The notes under the pieces were generated by a model. The model saw only the letters and a program-made list of their open reading frames with translations. It did not search any database and was not told the origin of the DNA. This document shows, one piece after another, positions 54,801 to 61,500 of a stretch of DNA of 64,000 nt (the first letter of the stretch is position 1; each line of letters begins with the position of its first letter). Source of the stretch: Rudanella paleaurantiibacter (lineage in GTDB: Bacteria; Bacteroidota; Bacteroidia; Cytophagales; Spirosomataceae). The DNA lies in NCBI RefSeq assembly GCF_009184635.1, contig NZ_WELI01000003.1:496001-560000 (forward strand), given 5' to 3'. A program made the position numbers and the translations under genes.

Positions 54801-56398
54801 GCAGCCTTATCACGTACGAGATAACGGTGACAAACAACTCGAACCGGCCGGTGTACAATCTCAGAATTACTGATCAGTTGCCCACCGGTCTCCAGTTTGT
54901 GAGTGGTACGGGCTTCGCCAGTACCACGGCCAATAGTCTGAGTGCACTGGTAGCGGGACCGCTTTCGGCCTCGGGGGGCACCACAAGCCTGACCCTGACG
55001 GCCATGTTGAACCCCAACTTCACCGGAACGTCGCTCAATAACATCGCCGTAGTGGAAGCCTTCACGCCAACCGAAGACCTCAACGGGCCCTTGCTGATTG
55101 ATTCCGACCTAACCGATAACCGGGATGAAGTTGCTGTACCCATTGGCCAATTGGCAAGCCTCGGCGACCAGACGTTTGTTGATACCAATGGCGATGGGAT
55201 TCAAAACAACAGTGAGCCGGGCCTCGCGGGTGTCACGGTGACGCTCGTCAGCAACGGCACCGTGGTAGCCAGCACCGTTACGAACCCCGACGGCACCTAC
55301 AGCTTTACGGGTCTGACGCCCGGCGTACCCTACTCGGTGAGCTTCACGACTCCCGACGGCTTCACGGCTACTACCTACCCCACGGGTATTTCGGCACCAG
55401 TGACGCTAACAGCGGGTGAGGCCAATACCAGCGTCGATGCCGGGTTTGTCCCGCTCCAGCCTGCATTGGTACTGACCAAGGCGGTCAGCACCAACCGGAC
55501 AACGCTGGGGGCTGTGGTCTCGTACACCGTCACGCTGGCCAACACGGGGCCGGTCTCGGCAACGAGTATCGTAGTTAGCGATACGGCGTCGGCTGGGGTA
55601 CTGATTGTGCCGGGTTCCGCATCGGTTTCGGCGGGTAGCTTTACGCCCGGCATGGGTGGAGGTACCTGGGCAATTGCCAGCCTGCCCGCAGGGGCTACGG
55701 CTACACTCGTGTACAGCGCCAGCCTCACCACCGAGGGTGTATCGACCAACACGGCGTCGATTCCGGGTCAGGACGCATCGGTATGCACCACAATACCGTA
55801 TCGGGTATGTGCGGGGCAACCCTTCGGCATTCGACTGGGGGCTCCGGCCGGTTTCAGCCGCTATCAGTGGTTCCTCACAGCGCCCGGTGCCACCACCGCT
55901 ACGCTCGTTTCAGACGGTACGCTCAACTCGTTTACGGCAACCTTGCCCGGCGAGTATCAGGTGGTAATCGATGAAGGGATTGCGGGCGGATGCCTGCAGT
56001 CGACCTGCTGCCCGTTTGTGATCGAGGAAACGCAGGTGCCGTTGTTTACCGTACTGACCCGCAACCCGACCTGCTTGGGCTCAACCCCACAAGCTAATGG
56101 TCAGTTGCAGGTTACGGGTCTGGGCACCGATGCAGGTACCCGTTACAGCTACCAGTATTCGGCAGGCACCAGCTTCGATGGAGCCCTGGCCGTACCGACT
56201 TCGGTAACGGCCCTGCCCGCCGATGGTATTCTGGCGAGCAACCTGCCCGAAGGCAACTACACCGTTCGGATCACCGATGTACAGACGGGTTGTTTCCGCG
56301 ATGTCACCGTTGCCCTCACGGCCAATTGCACCTGTCCCGAAGACATCTGCGTGCCCATAACGATCAAGAAAACCAAGTCGCTTGGGAAGGGATTATAA
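42869..56398 (+). CDS. Giant secreted multidomain protein with Ig-like repeat stalk (paralog C)
   Basis: A 4509-residue protein. It has a signal peptide (cut near AQAQ), SdrD-B-like domain (FRDYNNNGLYE), and YCQTVAPPLVVPCFVSGD at about 148. The propeller-like region has FGLAYQRETQKLFSAAFLKR (KRH at 224-226) and RPQPMFSDISFANNGDM. A second SdrD-B domain spans 655-785 and DUF11 about 787-905. About 29 Ig-like repeats of 70-83 residues run from about 974 to 3210, each with a conserved Cys pair (typically SxxICxG...GCxA). A degenerate unit, six SdrD-B domains interrupted by DUF11 domains (3277-4194), a last DUF11 and the C-terminal module (4310-4509) with an SprB-repeat-like part follow, ending in C-PEDI-C-VPITIKK. 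It is probably a long surface fibre; the export route is not evident. Confidence 0.87.
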   Translation: MKNFYPLYLIGCKERVCRFFLLVTTTFLLATGAQAQITGTVFRDYNNNGLYETSTSYTEVGVAGVEVRVFNSAGTNVTNGSVQITNSAGAYSISPTTAGPFRLEFTLPTSLSTANFTSANGTDSRTSIQFISSSTATANFGISNPSDYCQTVAPPLVVPCFVSGDPLSTTTTVGGEVAIVSVPYNSSGTAIAGTYIATARQVGSVFGLAYQRETQKLFSAAFLKRHVGLGPAGLGGIYVNTLTNPSSASTTTTTYVDLENAPFSLNLGQSLISGRILPGNGTTASTDPLAFDAVGKVGLGGIALSSNGSTLYIVDLFNRQLLALNIGNPAKSSFTAADLTAIPLPTSASCTNGVARPFAVKVYQGRVYVGVVCTGENSGTDANLTASVYAMAEGATSLSSAAAFTFRLNYTKGRVHTQDAALGDQWETWTNTFAGINAGVVIGTGAVDNPYQQRHARPQPMFSDISFANNGDMIIGLMDRGGHQLGYRQRNTTNTTSSTLVNGYIGGDLLRASFNGSGWTLEANGSVSGLTSASGVGTSQGPGIATPTGYTGTSGEFFATENYVGVLTTGQPPVEIHQETYMGSSLVLPGLNQTVAITMDPLNVWSGGYTWFNNQTGIDSRRAQIYQSVGGSDPNPVTLGKANGLGGISAICDPSPLEIGNRIWRDTDRDGVQDAGEPGLAGVTVQLYQGSTLVSTTVTSATGEFFFNDSNVPGGLIPQTTYEVRLPISSATFSGSVLSPANNASVSDQIDSDATLVSNYGSVFYTTGFSGQNNHTLDIGIAPGDPDLRITKTVANTLVAQGASNVFTLTVQNIGTGVATNPVVRDVLDAGLTYVASSPTAGTVSGGTLTFALGTSLAVGATSTITVTVTAASTGVLFNVASVTATEPEAGTLANNNTARAGFAVPVYLCAGGTYTATLPASFSSVQFFQNGVPVASTGNSLLISQAGTYSYTALNTNCGAGGCPTFIVQNGTQQTLSVTPSSPTLCAGQSQNLTVSGCTNGAISWSNGQSGATILVNPSTTTTYTATCTPTSTSLCSSTVAVTVTVNPLPTATLTSATICAGQTTSLTATGGTLYNFGTGSSTNNTLTVSQATAGSYPYSVTVSSATGCTAVANATLTVNALPTPTLTPSSSSVCLGGSVTLNATGGTLYNFGTGATANSTLAVTPGSVGTIPYSVTVTNASGCTAVANTTVTVNALPTATLTPSSAQICLGNSATLTATGGTLYNFGSGATATNTLVVSPGTTGLFAYSVTVTNAQGCTALATTTVTVNALPTATLTLSSASICVGQSATLTATGGTLYNFGTGATTGNTLIVSPATAGSYSYSVVVTNGAGCTALAATTLTVNPVPTPTLTPSSTSICLGESVTLTATGGTGYNFGSGTTASNTFVATPGSVGTFPYSVTVTNAQGCSAVATTNVTVNALPTATLTPSSAQICLGSSATLTAGGDTLYNFGSGATATNTLVISPATTGTFAYSVTVTNAQGCTAVATTTVTVNASINAGLTASSASICAGASVTLTASGGTEYSFIGAFGADPNRVVSPSTTTTYSVTVRNGATSCTAVAATTVTVNPVPTPTLTASASAICAGGSATLTAGGAGTGGTYTFSGPGLTATGNTAVVPTSTPGTYAYSVVVTNSAGCTALTTTTLTVNPQPTATLTPSSQTICPGSSATLTAGGGVNYNFSGSGLTIFGNEAVATLSTAGTYAYSVVATNGLGCTAVANATVTVSPAVVVTLIPSSPDKCSGPTSVTLTANAPGATSYELSDGQVSTTGQFEVSPLQTTVYTVTATNGTTGCFGIAGTIVTVNPTPVVSITPSSVAICQNGSTTLTALSCTGTLLWSTGSTASSILVQAPASVSALLVQSYTVTCTASTGCAASASAVVTISPPDAITAVSNSPVCAGQTIELRATAGGSQYIWSGPNNFTANTATVTIPNATAANAGLYSVTLTGGTCDGVASVSVAVNALPIATLSSATICPDGAATLTATGGTFYLFSNGAETTGNTLTVSPNTTTTYSVTATNAAGCTALATGTVTVNQAPTATLSAPTVCVGGSATLIATGGTLYNFGSGATASNSLIVPTPTAGTFPYSVTVTNAQGCTAVATDILTVNVLPVANLLASPATLCLGESATLTASGGSGTLPYNFGGGTTASNTTVVTPTTTGLFTYSVTVTNALGCSAVANTTVTVNAPPTATLTLSSGSICVGQSVTLTATGGTLYNFGGGLTTGNTLVASPATAGSYSYSVVVSNASGCTALATATLTVNPVPSPTLTASSTGICLGESVTLTATGGTGYNFGTGLTASNTLVVTPGSVGSFPYSVTVVNAQGCAAVATANVTVNALPVVTLTPSSASICSGGSVTLTATGGTGYNFGTGITVSNTFVVTPGSAGSFPYSVTVTNASGCSAVATTTVTVNASIIAGLTLSNARICIGESATLTATGGTLFNFGGGNQTANFLIETPSAPGTYPYSVTVSNGTTGCSSTASALLTVNPLPVATLSSLTVCQGAPATLTATGGSTYAFAGPGVTAGTTSANTLSVPTTNAGSFVYSVTVTDGSTGCSSVTTATLTVNPAVTATLSSVSICEGQPALLTATGAGIGGTYAFSGPGVTTTGSTTANTLTVQLPAGSGTFLYSVTATNSFNCSAVATGTIVEQLAPLATLSSATVCVGESAQLIAAGGSSYAFSGPNITGVDTNTLTVATPTAGTFPYSVTVLNGAGCEAIANGILTVNNLPMVGLVSLTVCLNQPATLTVTGGTPGSTYAFAGPGVTTGTTSANTLSVPTTNAGSFVYSVTVTDGNTGCSSVTTATLTVNPAVVATLSSVSICDGAPVSLTATGGTLYQFSGPGLTITGSTTANVVAVNIPAGSGTFPYSVTVTDANGCSAVATATIVERAAPTPALSSLVVCLDEPTTLTAMGAGPGSTYLFGGPGITGALSQTANTLAVATNLPGTYPYSVTVTDANGCTAISNATVTVNPAVTATVNSANVCFGQSVTLTATGGTSYVFSGSGIVRTSGNTAVVAATVPGTYLYDVRVTDANGCTAITTATVTFYPPVTATLSSASICEGTSATLTASNSGGESYLLSGPGITNPTSTTDNVFVVTPVGTGEFLYTIRVTDAVGCTATAQGRVFKYSSPQVSLSSASICAGTSATLVATGAPANALYSFSGTDILTVANNQIVVEPPVAGTYPYSVTVTDANGCSAVSNAVLTVQGLPSVAITTLTCNGLSTYTVNFTATAGALVMANVGTVTGNQVTGIPSGQTVLLTATLNSCTATASATLDCRVNAASLGDFVWEDLNANGVQDAGEPPISGVTVTLYTNGSAVATTQTNANGLYSFTGLTPGIGYVVEFGAPAGFTATVANAGSDTGRDSNADPLTGRTASVTLAPGEVNPTIDAGFYRPASLGDYVFADNDQNGTPSPGDLPLSGVTVTLINNGTVVASTVTNPDGTYSFTGLTPGVPYSVSFTAPNGFTATTYPTGITNPVTLTSGENNATIDAGFFSPASLGNFVWSDTNRDGVQDTNEPGIPNVTVTLVRNGTAVATTTTDDNGFYNFTGLIPGVPYSVSFAAPANFSASPANQGGDDTTDSDVINGITSSLTLSPGENNPTLDAGFYPLRFDLALNKAVVSAPTPLLPGSLITYRITLTNEGELTAFNTLITDTPPAELSFSAANSPDFTSTGGVASATVAALAPGQSVTLTVAYTLATGTSTALTNQAEITSTSNDDVDSTPGNRAVAPDEDDTAIATIQPVQFAALGNFVWEDLNANGQQDSGEPGISNVTVSLLQNGVVLTTTTTNAGGLYSFTGLTPGVAYQVRFDAPVGFTSTVANTGNDVTDSDPDPITGLSQPVTMTGGETNNTLDAGFYRPASLGDQVFVDLNENGTQDTGEPALAGVTVTLVSNGTVVSSTVTNPDGTYSFTGLTPGVPYSVSFTAPNGFTATTYPTGISGSVTLASGESNNTLDAGFNSIPVYDLNLTKTIVSTGPYFPGSLITYEITVTNNSNRPVYNLRITDQLPTGLQFVSGTGFASTTANSLSALVAGPLSASGGTTSLTLTAMLNPNFTGTSLNNIAVVEAFTPTEDLNGPLLIDSDLTDNRDEVAVPIGQLASLGDQTFVDTNGDGIQNNSEPGLAGVTVTLVSNGTVVASTVTNPDGTYSFTGLTPGVPYSVSFTTPDGFTATTYPTGISAPVTLTAGEANTSVDAGFVPLQPALVLTKAVSTNRTTLGAVVSYTVTLANTGPVSATSIVVSDTASAGVLIVPGSASVSAGSFTPGMGGGTWAIASLPAGATATLVYSASLTTEGVSTNTASIPGQDASVCTTIPYRVCAGQPFGIRLGAPAGFSRYQWFLTAPGATTATLVSDGTLNSFTATLPGEYQVVIDEGIAGGCLQSTCCPFVIEETQVPLFTVLTRNPTCLGSTPQANGQLQVTGLGTDAGTRYSYQYSAGTSFDGALAVPTSVTALPADGILASNLPEGNYTVRITDVQTGCFRDVTVALTANCTCPEDICVPITIKKTKSLGKGL
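45790..52500 (+). repeat. About 29 tandem Ig-like coding repeats
   Basis: Units of about 210-250 bp inside paralog C, recognised by a recurring linker encoding TVNALP or TVNPVP and by core TLTATGGT-YNFG. Units 1-20 have a YNFG-type core; units 21-29 mostly a YxFSGPG-type core. Some pairs are almost the same at DNA level, for example the units around 50461-50570 and 51181-51290 (both encode LSVPTTNAGSFVYSVTVTDG). Confidence 0.88.
53143..55400 (+). repeat. Three near-identical SdrD-B coding segments
   Basis: Segments of about 145 bp near 53143-53286, 54530-54675 and 55238-55385 encode the same NGTVV-STVTNPDGTYSFTG and GVPYSVSFT continuation with few base changes, although other SdrD-B units of the gene differ strongly. 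This suggests recent duplication or gene conversion. Confidence 0.85.
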
Positions 56399-56480
56399 TG
56401 AGCGAATGAGTAATTGAGCGATTGAGTGAATAATGTGTAGAATGCACTTTCTCTCAATCGCTCATTCACTCAATCACCCA
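56399..56480. repeat. Degenerate inverted repeat of GAGYGAWTGAG units
   Basis: GAGCGAATGAGTAATTGAG after paralog C is mirrored by CTCAATCGCTCATTCACTC before the end of the converging amidase gene. It lies between convergent genes like the repeats at 23614 and 26156 and may terminate both. Confidence 0.75.
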
Positions 56481-58097
56481 TTAAATCAGCGACGGCTTAA
56501 ACACCGGCCGGGTACGTTTTTTAGAGGCCTGTTCGTAGGCATAGGCCAAACGAAGCAGTGCGCCTTCCTGATAGGCACCCGCGATGAGCGAGAAGCCAAC
56601 CGGCAAGCCGTGCACCATGCCCATGGGTACCGTGATGTGCGGGTAGCCCGCCATAGCCGCCGGTGGGCAGAAGTAGAAGCCCGTATCGTAGTCGCCGTTG
56701 ACCAGATCAATGCAGCCCGCGTAGCCAATACTCGTGCCGCAAATGGCATCCAGCTTGTTATCGGCCATGAGTTTGTCGATGATCTGCCGCGTTCCGAGCG
56801 TTTTGGCTAAGGCATCGGTGTACTCTTTACTGCTGAGGTCGCCTTTGGCTTCGCTACTTTCGAGAATTTCCTGCTTGAAGAATGGCATGGCTTCGGCCTC
56901 ATTTTTTTGGTTGAAGGTAATCACATCGGCCAGCGATTTTACGCCCGCCCCGGCCGTTGCCAGGTACCGGTTCAGACCATCTTTAAACTCATATTGCAGC
57001 ACCGTGTACTCAGCCCCGCCAATCTCGCGGGTGAGCTTGAGCAAATCGACCTCGACCACGGTAGCCCCTTGTTTCTTCAGCGTTTCGATGGCCTCTTTGT
57101 ACAGACCAACCACCCCCTCGTGCCCGGTCAGAAACGACTTTTCGACCCCGATGCGCTTACCGGCCAGCCCGCCCGCGTCCAGAAACCGGGTATAATCCGA
57201 TTCGGTTTTTCCGGCGCTTTGGGCCGTAACGGCATCGGCCGGGTCGGCCCCGACCATTGCCCCGAGCAAAATGGCTGCGTCGGTTACAGTACGGGTCATG
57301 GGCCCGGCGGTATCCTGCGTTTTAGAGATCGGGATAATACCCGTACGGCTCACCAGACCGATGGTCGGTTTGAGACCTACCAGGCCGCAAAACGAGGATG
57401 GCGCAATAATCGACCCGTCGGTTTCGGTACCCACGGCCACAGCGCACAGGTTAGCGGCCACGGCTGCCCCTGAGCCCGAACTCGACCCGCACGGGCTCCG
57501 GTCGAGCACATACGGATTGCGGGTTTGCCCACCCCGGCTACTCCAGCCGCTACTCGACCGGGTTGAGCGGAAGTTAGCCCACTCGCTCAGGTTGGTTTTA
57601 CCCAGGATTACAGCCCCAGCCGCCCGGAGCTTAGCGGCCACAAACGCATCCTTGGCGGCCTTGTGGCCTTTCAGCGCCAGCGAACCCGCCGTGGTGCTCA
57701 TCTGATCGCCCGTGTCGATGTTGTCTTTGAGCAAAATTGGAATGCCGTGCAGCGGGCCACGTACTTTACCAGCCTTGCGTTCTTCGTCCAGCGTGGCCGC
57801 CATCGTCAGGGCATCCGGGTTTACTTCGATCACCGACTTCAGGCCCGGCCCATTTTGGTCGATGGCCTCGATCCGGTCCAGATACAGTTTGGTGATGTCG
57901 GCAGCGGTGTACTCGCCAGCCTGCATCTTTTTCTGTAGTTCACTCACAGTCACCTCATTCAGCACAAAGTCGTCGGTAAACGAAGTGGATTTTGTTTCGG
58001 TTTGGGCCGGTTTGTCGGCTCCGCAGGCAGCCATCGCCAACGAGGTAGCCCCCAGGCTAACGGCCGATGAGCTTTTGATAAAATGTCGTCTGTTCAT
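56481..58097 (-). CDS. Amidase-signature family hydrolase, Tat-type lipoprotein
   Basis: A 538-residue enzyme of the amidase signature family. Catalytic Lys is in PILLKDNIDTGDQMS; the Ser-rich core is SPCGSSSGSGAAVAANLCAV and VGTETDGSI carries the nucleophile region, followed by GLVGLKPTIGLVSRTGIIPI. The N-terminus has NRRHFIKSSS, a twin-arginine motif, and LAMAAC, a lipobox, so it is probably exported folded and anchored as a lipoprotein. The substrate amide is unknown. The gene interrupts the run of SdrD-B paralogs on the opposite strand, with no clear link to them. Confidence 0.93.
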   Translation of the reverse strand: MNRRHFIKSSSAVSLGATSLAMAACGADKPAQTETKSTSFTDDFVLNEVTVSELQKKMQAGEYTAADITKLYLDRIEAIDQNGPGLKSVIEVNPDALTMAATLDEERKAGKVRGPLHGIPILLKDNIDTGDQMSTTAGSLALKGHKAAKDAFVAAKLRAAGAVILGKTNLSEWANFRSTRSSSGWSSRGGQTRNPYVLDRSPCGSSSGSGAAVAANLCAVAVGTETDGSIIAPSSFCGLVGLKPTIGLVSRTGIIPISKTQDTAGPMTRTVTDAAILLGAMVGADPADAVTAQSAGKTESDYTRFLDAGGLAGKRIGVEKSFLTGHEGVVGLYKEAIETLKKQGATVVEVDLLKLTREIGGAEYTVLQYEFKDGLNRYLATAGAGVKSLADVITFNQKNEAEAMPFFKQEILESSEAKGDLSSKEYTDALAKTLGTRQIIDKLMADNKLDAICGTSIGYAGCIDLVNGDYDTGFYFCPPAAMAGYPHITVPMGMVHGLPVGFSLIAGAYQEGALLRLAYAYEQASKKRTRPVFKPSLI

Positions 58098-58432
58098 TCA
58101 GCAAGAATGTGAAGTGGGTTTTGACGCCCCAAGGGGCACAGGTTTACAATTACGCGAATTTGAGCATACTTCGGCACTAAGTTTGTACTGTATTAAGGCT
58201 TATTTCAGAACACCCCTTCGCGTACCCTCTCCCCGCTCCTGAAGACCCTTCGCACAGAGCCCCGTTGCTCCTCCTGCAACCCCTACCCGAACGTATAATC
58301 ACCCGCCTAACTATTCCGTATTCGACCGTACAGACACAAATGCAATTCATTGATAATCAACATAGAACACCTTACACATTTTCTCTATAAATCTAAATCC
58401 AACGGATCATTAGTCGTCTAACTGCCTCATAC
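58098..58432. other. Intergenic region between divergent amidase and paralog D
   Basis: No gene or repeat recognised. It should contain the amidase promoter on the minus strand, which I cannot place. Confidence 0.5.
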
Positions 58433-58448
58433 TGGCGCACTTATTGCT
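58433..58448 (+). promoter_or_regulatory. Sigma-54 promoter of paralog D
   Basis: TGGCGCACTTATTGCT: TGGC at -24 and an exact TTGCT at -12 with correct spacing. GC is 87 bp before the ATG at 58535 (54 bp before a possible TTG at 58502). Confidence 0.72.
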
Positions 58449-58534
58449 ATCGCCGAATCAATCGAATAGCTCTTGATTCCATCATAGTCTTATATCCGGG
58501 GTTGGCTTTGCCAGCTTCCGAACGCTACCGTTCT

Positions 58535-61500
58535 ATGCGTCTTTTTACAATCTCATGGATGCCTCTGAAGTGGCCGATTGAGCCACACGACGAAGCCCCC
58601 CAACGGCCTTTCCCTGGGCTTTTCGTTGGACTTTTGCTCTGCTTCGGGCTGGGCGCCTTTTCGGCACAGGGGCAGGTGACAGGGCAGGTGTTTCGTGACT
58701 ACAACGGCGATGGCGTGCGGCAACCAACCGAGCCACTCGTCGGGGGAGTTGTGGTGCAGGCTTACAACACCACCAATGTACTCTGTGCGTCGGTCACAAC
58801 GGGCACGACGGCCGATGGCAATGGGCACAACTACGCCCTTTCCGGGTGCACAGGGCCGGTTCGGGTCGAGTTCTCAATTCCGGGTGCGGTAGCGCAGGTA
58901 TGCGGCCTGAACAATCAGCTCGATTTTCCAGCCGGGGGCGGGGCCAACTATGGCTCAGCGGTGCAGTTTATATCGTCGCCGGGCGTGGCCCATTTCGCCA
59001 TTGCTTCCCCGCACGAATACGCGTCGCCAAGGCTGGCCAATCCCAAATTGTTTACGTCTTGTTACGTGAGCGGCAACAATACTGGCCTGGGCAATGTAGG
59101 TGATGCCGATGCGTTTGTGGGCGTTGATTACAACCCCGTAAGCAACAACGCCCCCGCCCCGGCCCATTACGCCAACTCCCGCCAAATTGGCGCTACCTGG
59201 GGCATCGCCTACTCCAAACAGGCCAGGCGGGTGTTTACGGCCGCCGTACTGAAACGCCATACGGGGCTGGGGCCGCTCGGCTCAGGGGGTATTTACCTGA
59301 TCGACCCCGCGGTGCAGTTACCCGCTACCAACGGCGTAACCAACTTCCTTGACTTCGACGCCCTGGGCATTCCCACGCGAGGGTCGGGCACGTACGCGGG
59401 GGCAACCGTGGCAGGGCCGGAGGTTGCGTACAGTCCCGTGATCGGGTCGAACACCGAGCGGGGCCTGGGCACCAACCTCGACTCGGGCGAGAAAGACGCG
59501 CAGGCATTGGCGCAGGTAGGCCGGGTCTCGTTTGGTGACCTGGACATCTCCGACGATGGACGGTACCTGTACGTCATGAACCTGTACGACAGCCGTCTGT
59601 ACGAAATCGACCTAACCGACCCGGCCAACCCCGTAGCGCCAACGGCCGCCAACCGGGCCACTAAAATTCGGTCGTGGGCCATTCCGAAACCCTGCAATGC
59701 GGCTACGGGTACCCCCCGACCGTGGGGTATCGATTATTACCGGGGTAAGGCCTACATCGGGGTTGTGTGCGATGCTTCTATTTCGCAGAATTCGGGCGAT
59801 CTGAGCTTTACCATCTACGAACTGGACCGTACAGCGGGTACTTTCTCCGCCCGGCTGAGTCATTCGCTCGACTTCGGGCGGGGTGTTTCCGACGGCTTCC
59901 GGGCCAACGGCAGCGCCCGTACTGGCTGGTTTGGCTGGACCAACGACTGGAGCAAGCTGGTACAGGGTACCGAGGTGGTCAACTGGCCGCAACCCATTCT
60001 ATCGGACCTTGAATTTGATACCGATGGTTCCCTCGTTCTGGGCTTCATCGACCGGGCGGGTTTGCAGGGTGGCTGGTGGAATTTCAGCCCAATTGCGAAC
60101 GATAGCCAGCTCTTCATGACTATCACCGGGGGTGATATTCTGCGGGCCTACAAACGCAGCGACTGCACCTGGGAACTCGAATCGGGCGGCAAAGAAGGCC
60201 CCAGCAGCGCCAAGGCTGCTACCGCTGGCGCTTTCAACGGCGAAGGCCCCGGCGGGGGTGAATTTTATCACGACGAAAAACTGGGTACCTCGCACCGCGA
60301 AACCGCGCTGGGTGGCCTCGGTATGTTGTGGGGCACTGGCGATGTGGTCTCAACCGTGTACGACCCCTTCGGCTTCGATTCGTTCGGGCTGGCCTGGTTC
60401 GATAATACCACCGGGCAGCGCGACAAAGCATTTGAAGTGTTCTGGACGGGAAACTCGGGGACTACACCCAACACCGGCACGTTCTCCAAGGGAATCAGTC
60501 TGGGCGACGTGGAGGTACAGACCGAGGTGGCCCCGATCGAGATTGGCAACCGGATTTGGGACGACACCGACCAGGATGGAATTCAGGATGCGGGCGAAGC
60601 CGGGTTTGCCGGTGTAAGCGTTACCCTCAGCACCAGTTCGGGAACACCCATTGCTACGGCTACCACCGACGCCAACGGTACGTATTATTTCTCGTCGGGC
60701 AGCGGTACCTCTACCGCCAGCGCGATTTACGGCCTCACCGCCCTGACTGCCCAAACCGCCTACCAGCTTACGTTTCCGACGTACACCGCCGGTAAAGCCC
60801 TCGCCCCCGCCAACGCAGGTGCCGACCATATCGATTCAGACGCCCCGGCGAGTGGCGTCCTTTCGTTCTCAACCACTGATTCCGGGCAAACCAACCATTC
60901 GTTCGACGTCGGGTACAGCGCCGTCCCCTGCGCCCTGACCCTCACGGCATCGGCGGGCACCTGCAATCCGCAAACCAATGCGTATGCGGTAAGCGGTATT
61001 CTTAGTTTCACTAATGCCGTAGCTGGCGTGGCAACCCTTACCGACGGGCTCCTGTCGACCACCCTCACCATCCCGGCCGGGGCTACTTCGGTTGCGTATG
61101 CTCTCACGGGCCTTGTGGCAGGTACGGGTTCGCGCACGGTCACGGTTTCCCTACCCGACTGCGGCAGTGCCGTAGCCATGTACACGGCCCCGGCGGCCTG
61201 TCTGGCTGGTCCCAGTCTATCGCTGACCAAAACCGTCAGCGCGAGCCAGGCGCAACGGGGCGATGTGGTCTCGTACACCGTAACGGTATCGAACACAGGC
61301 CCGGTAGCCGCAACGGGGGTAGTTGTGAATGATGTTTTGGGCACCGGTATCAGCCCCGTACCCGGCTCATTTGTGGTTTCGGCCGGGAGTTTCGTACCCA
61401 GTTTCAGCGGTGGCGACTGGACGCTGGCGAGCTTACCCGCCGGTGCAACCGCTACGCTTGTGTACAGCGCGAGCCTGACAGCCGCCGGAGTCCTGGTCAA

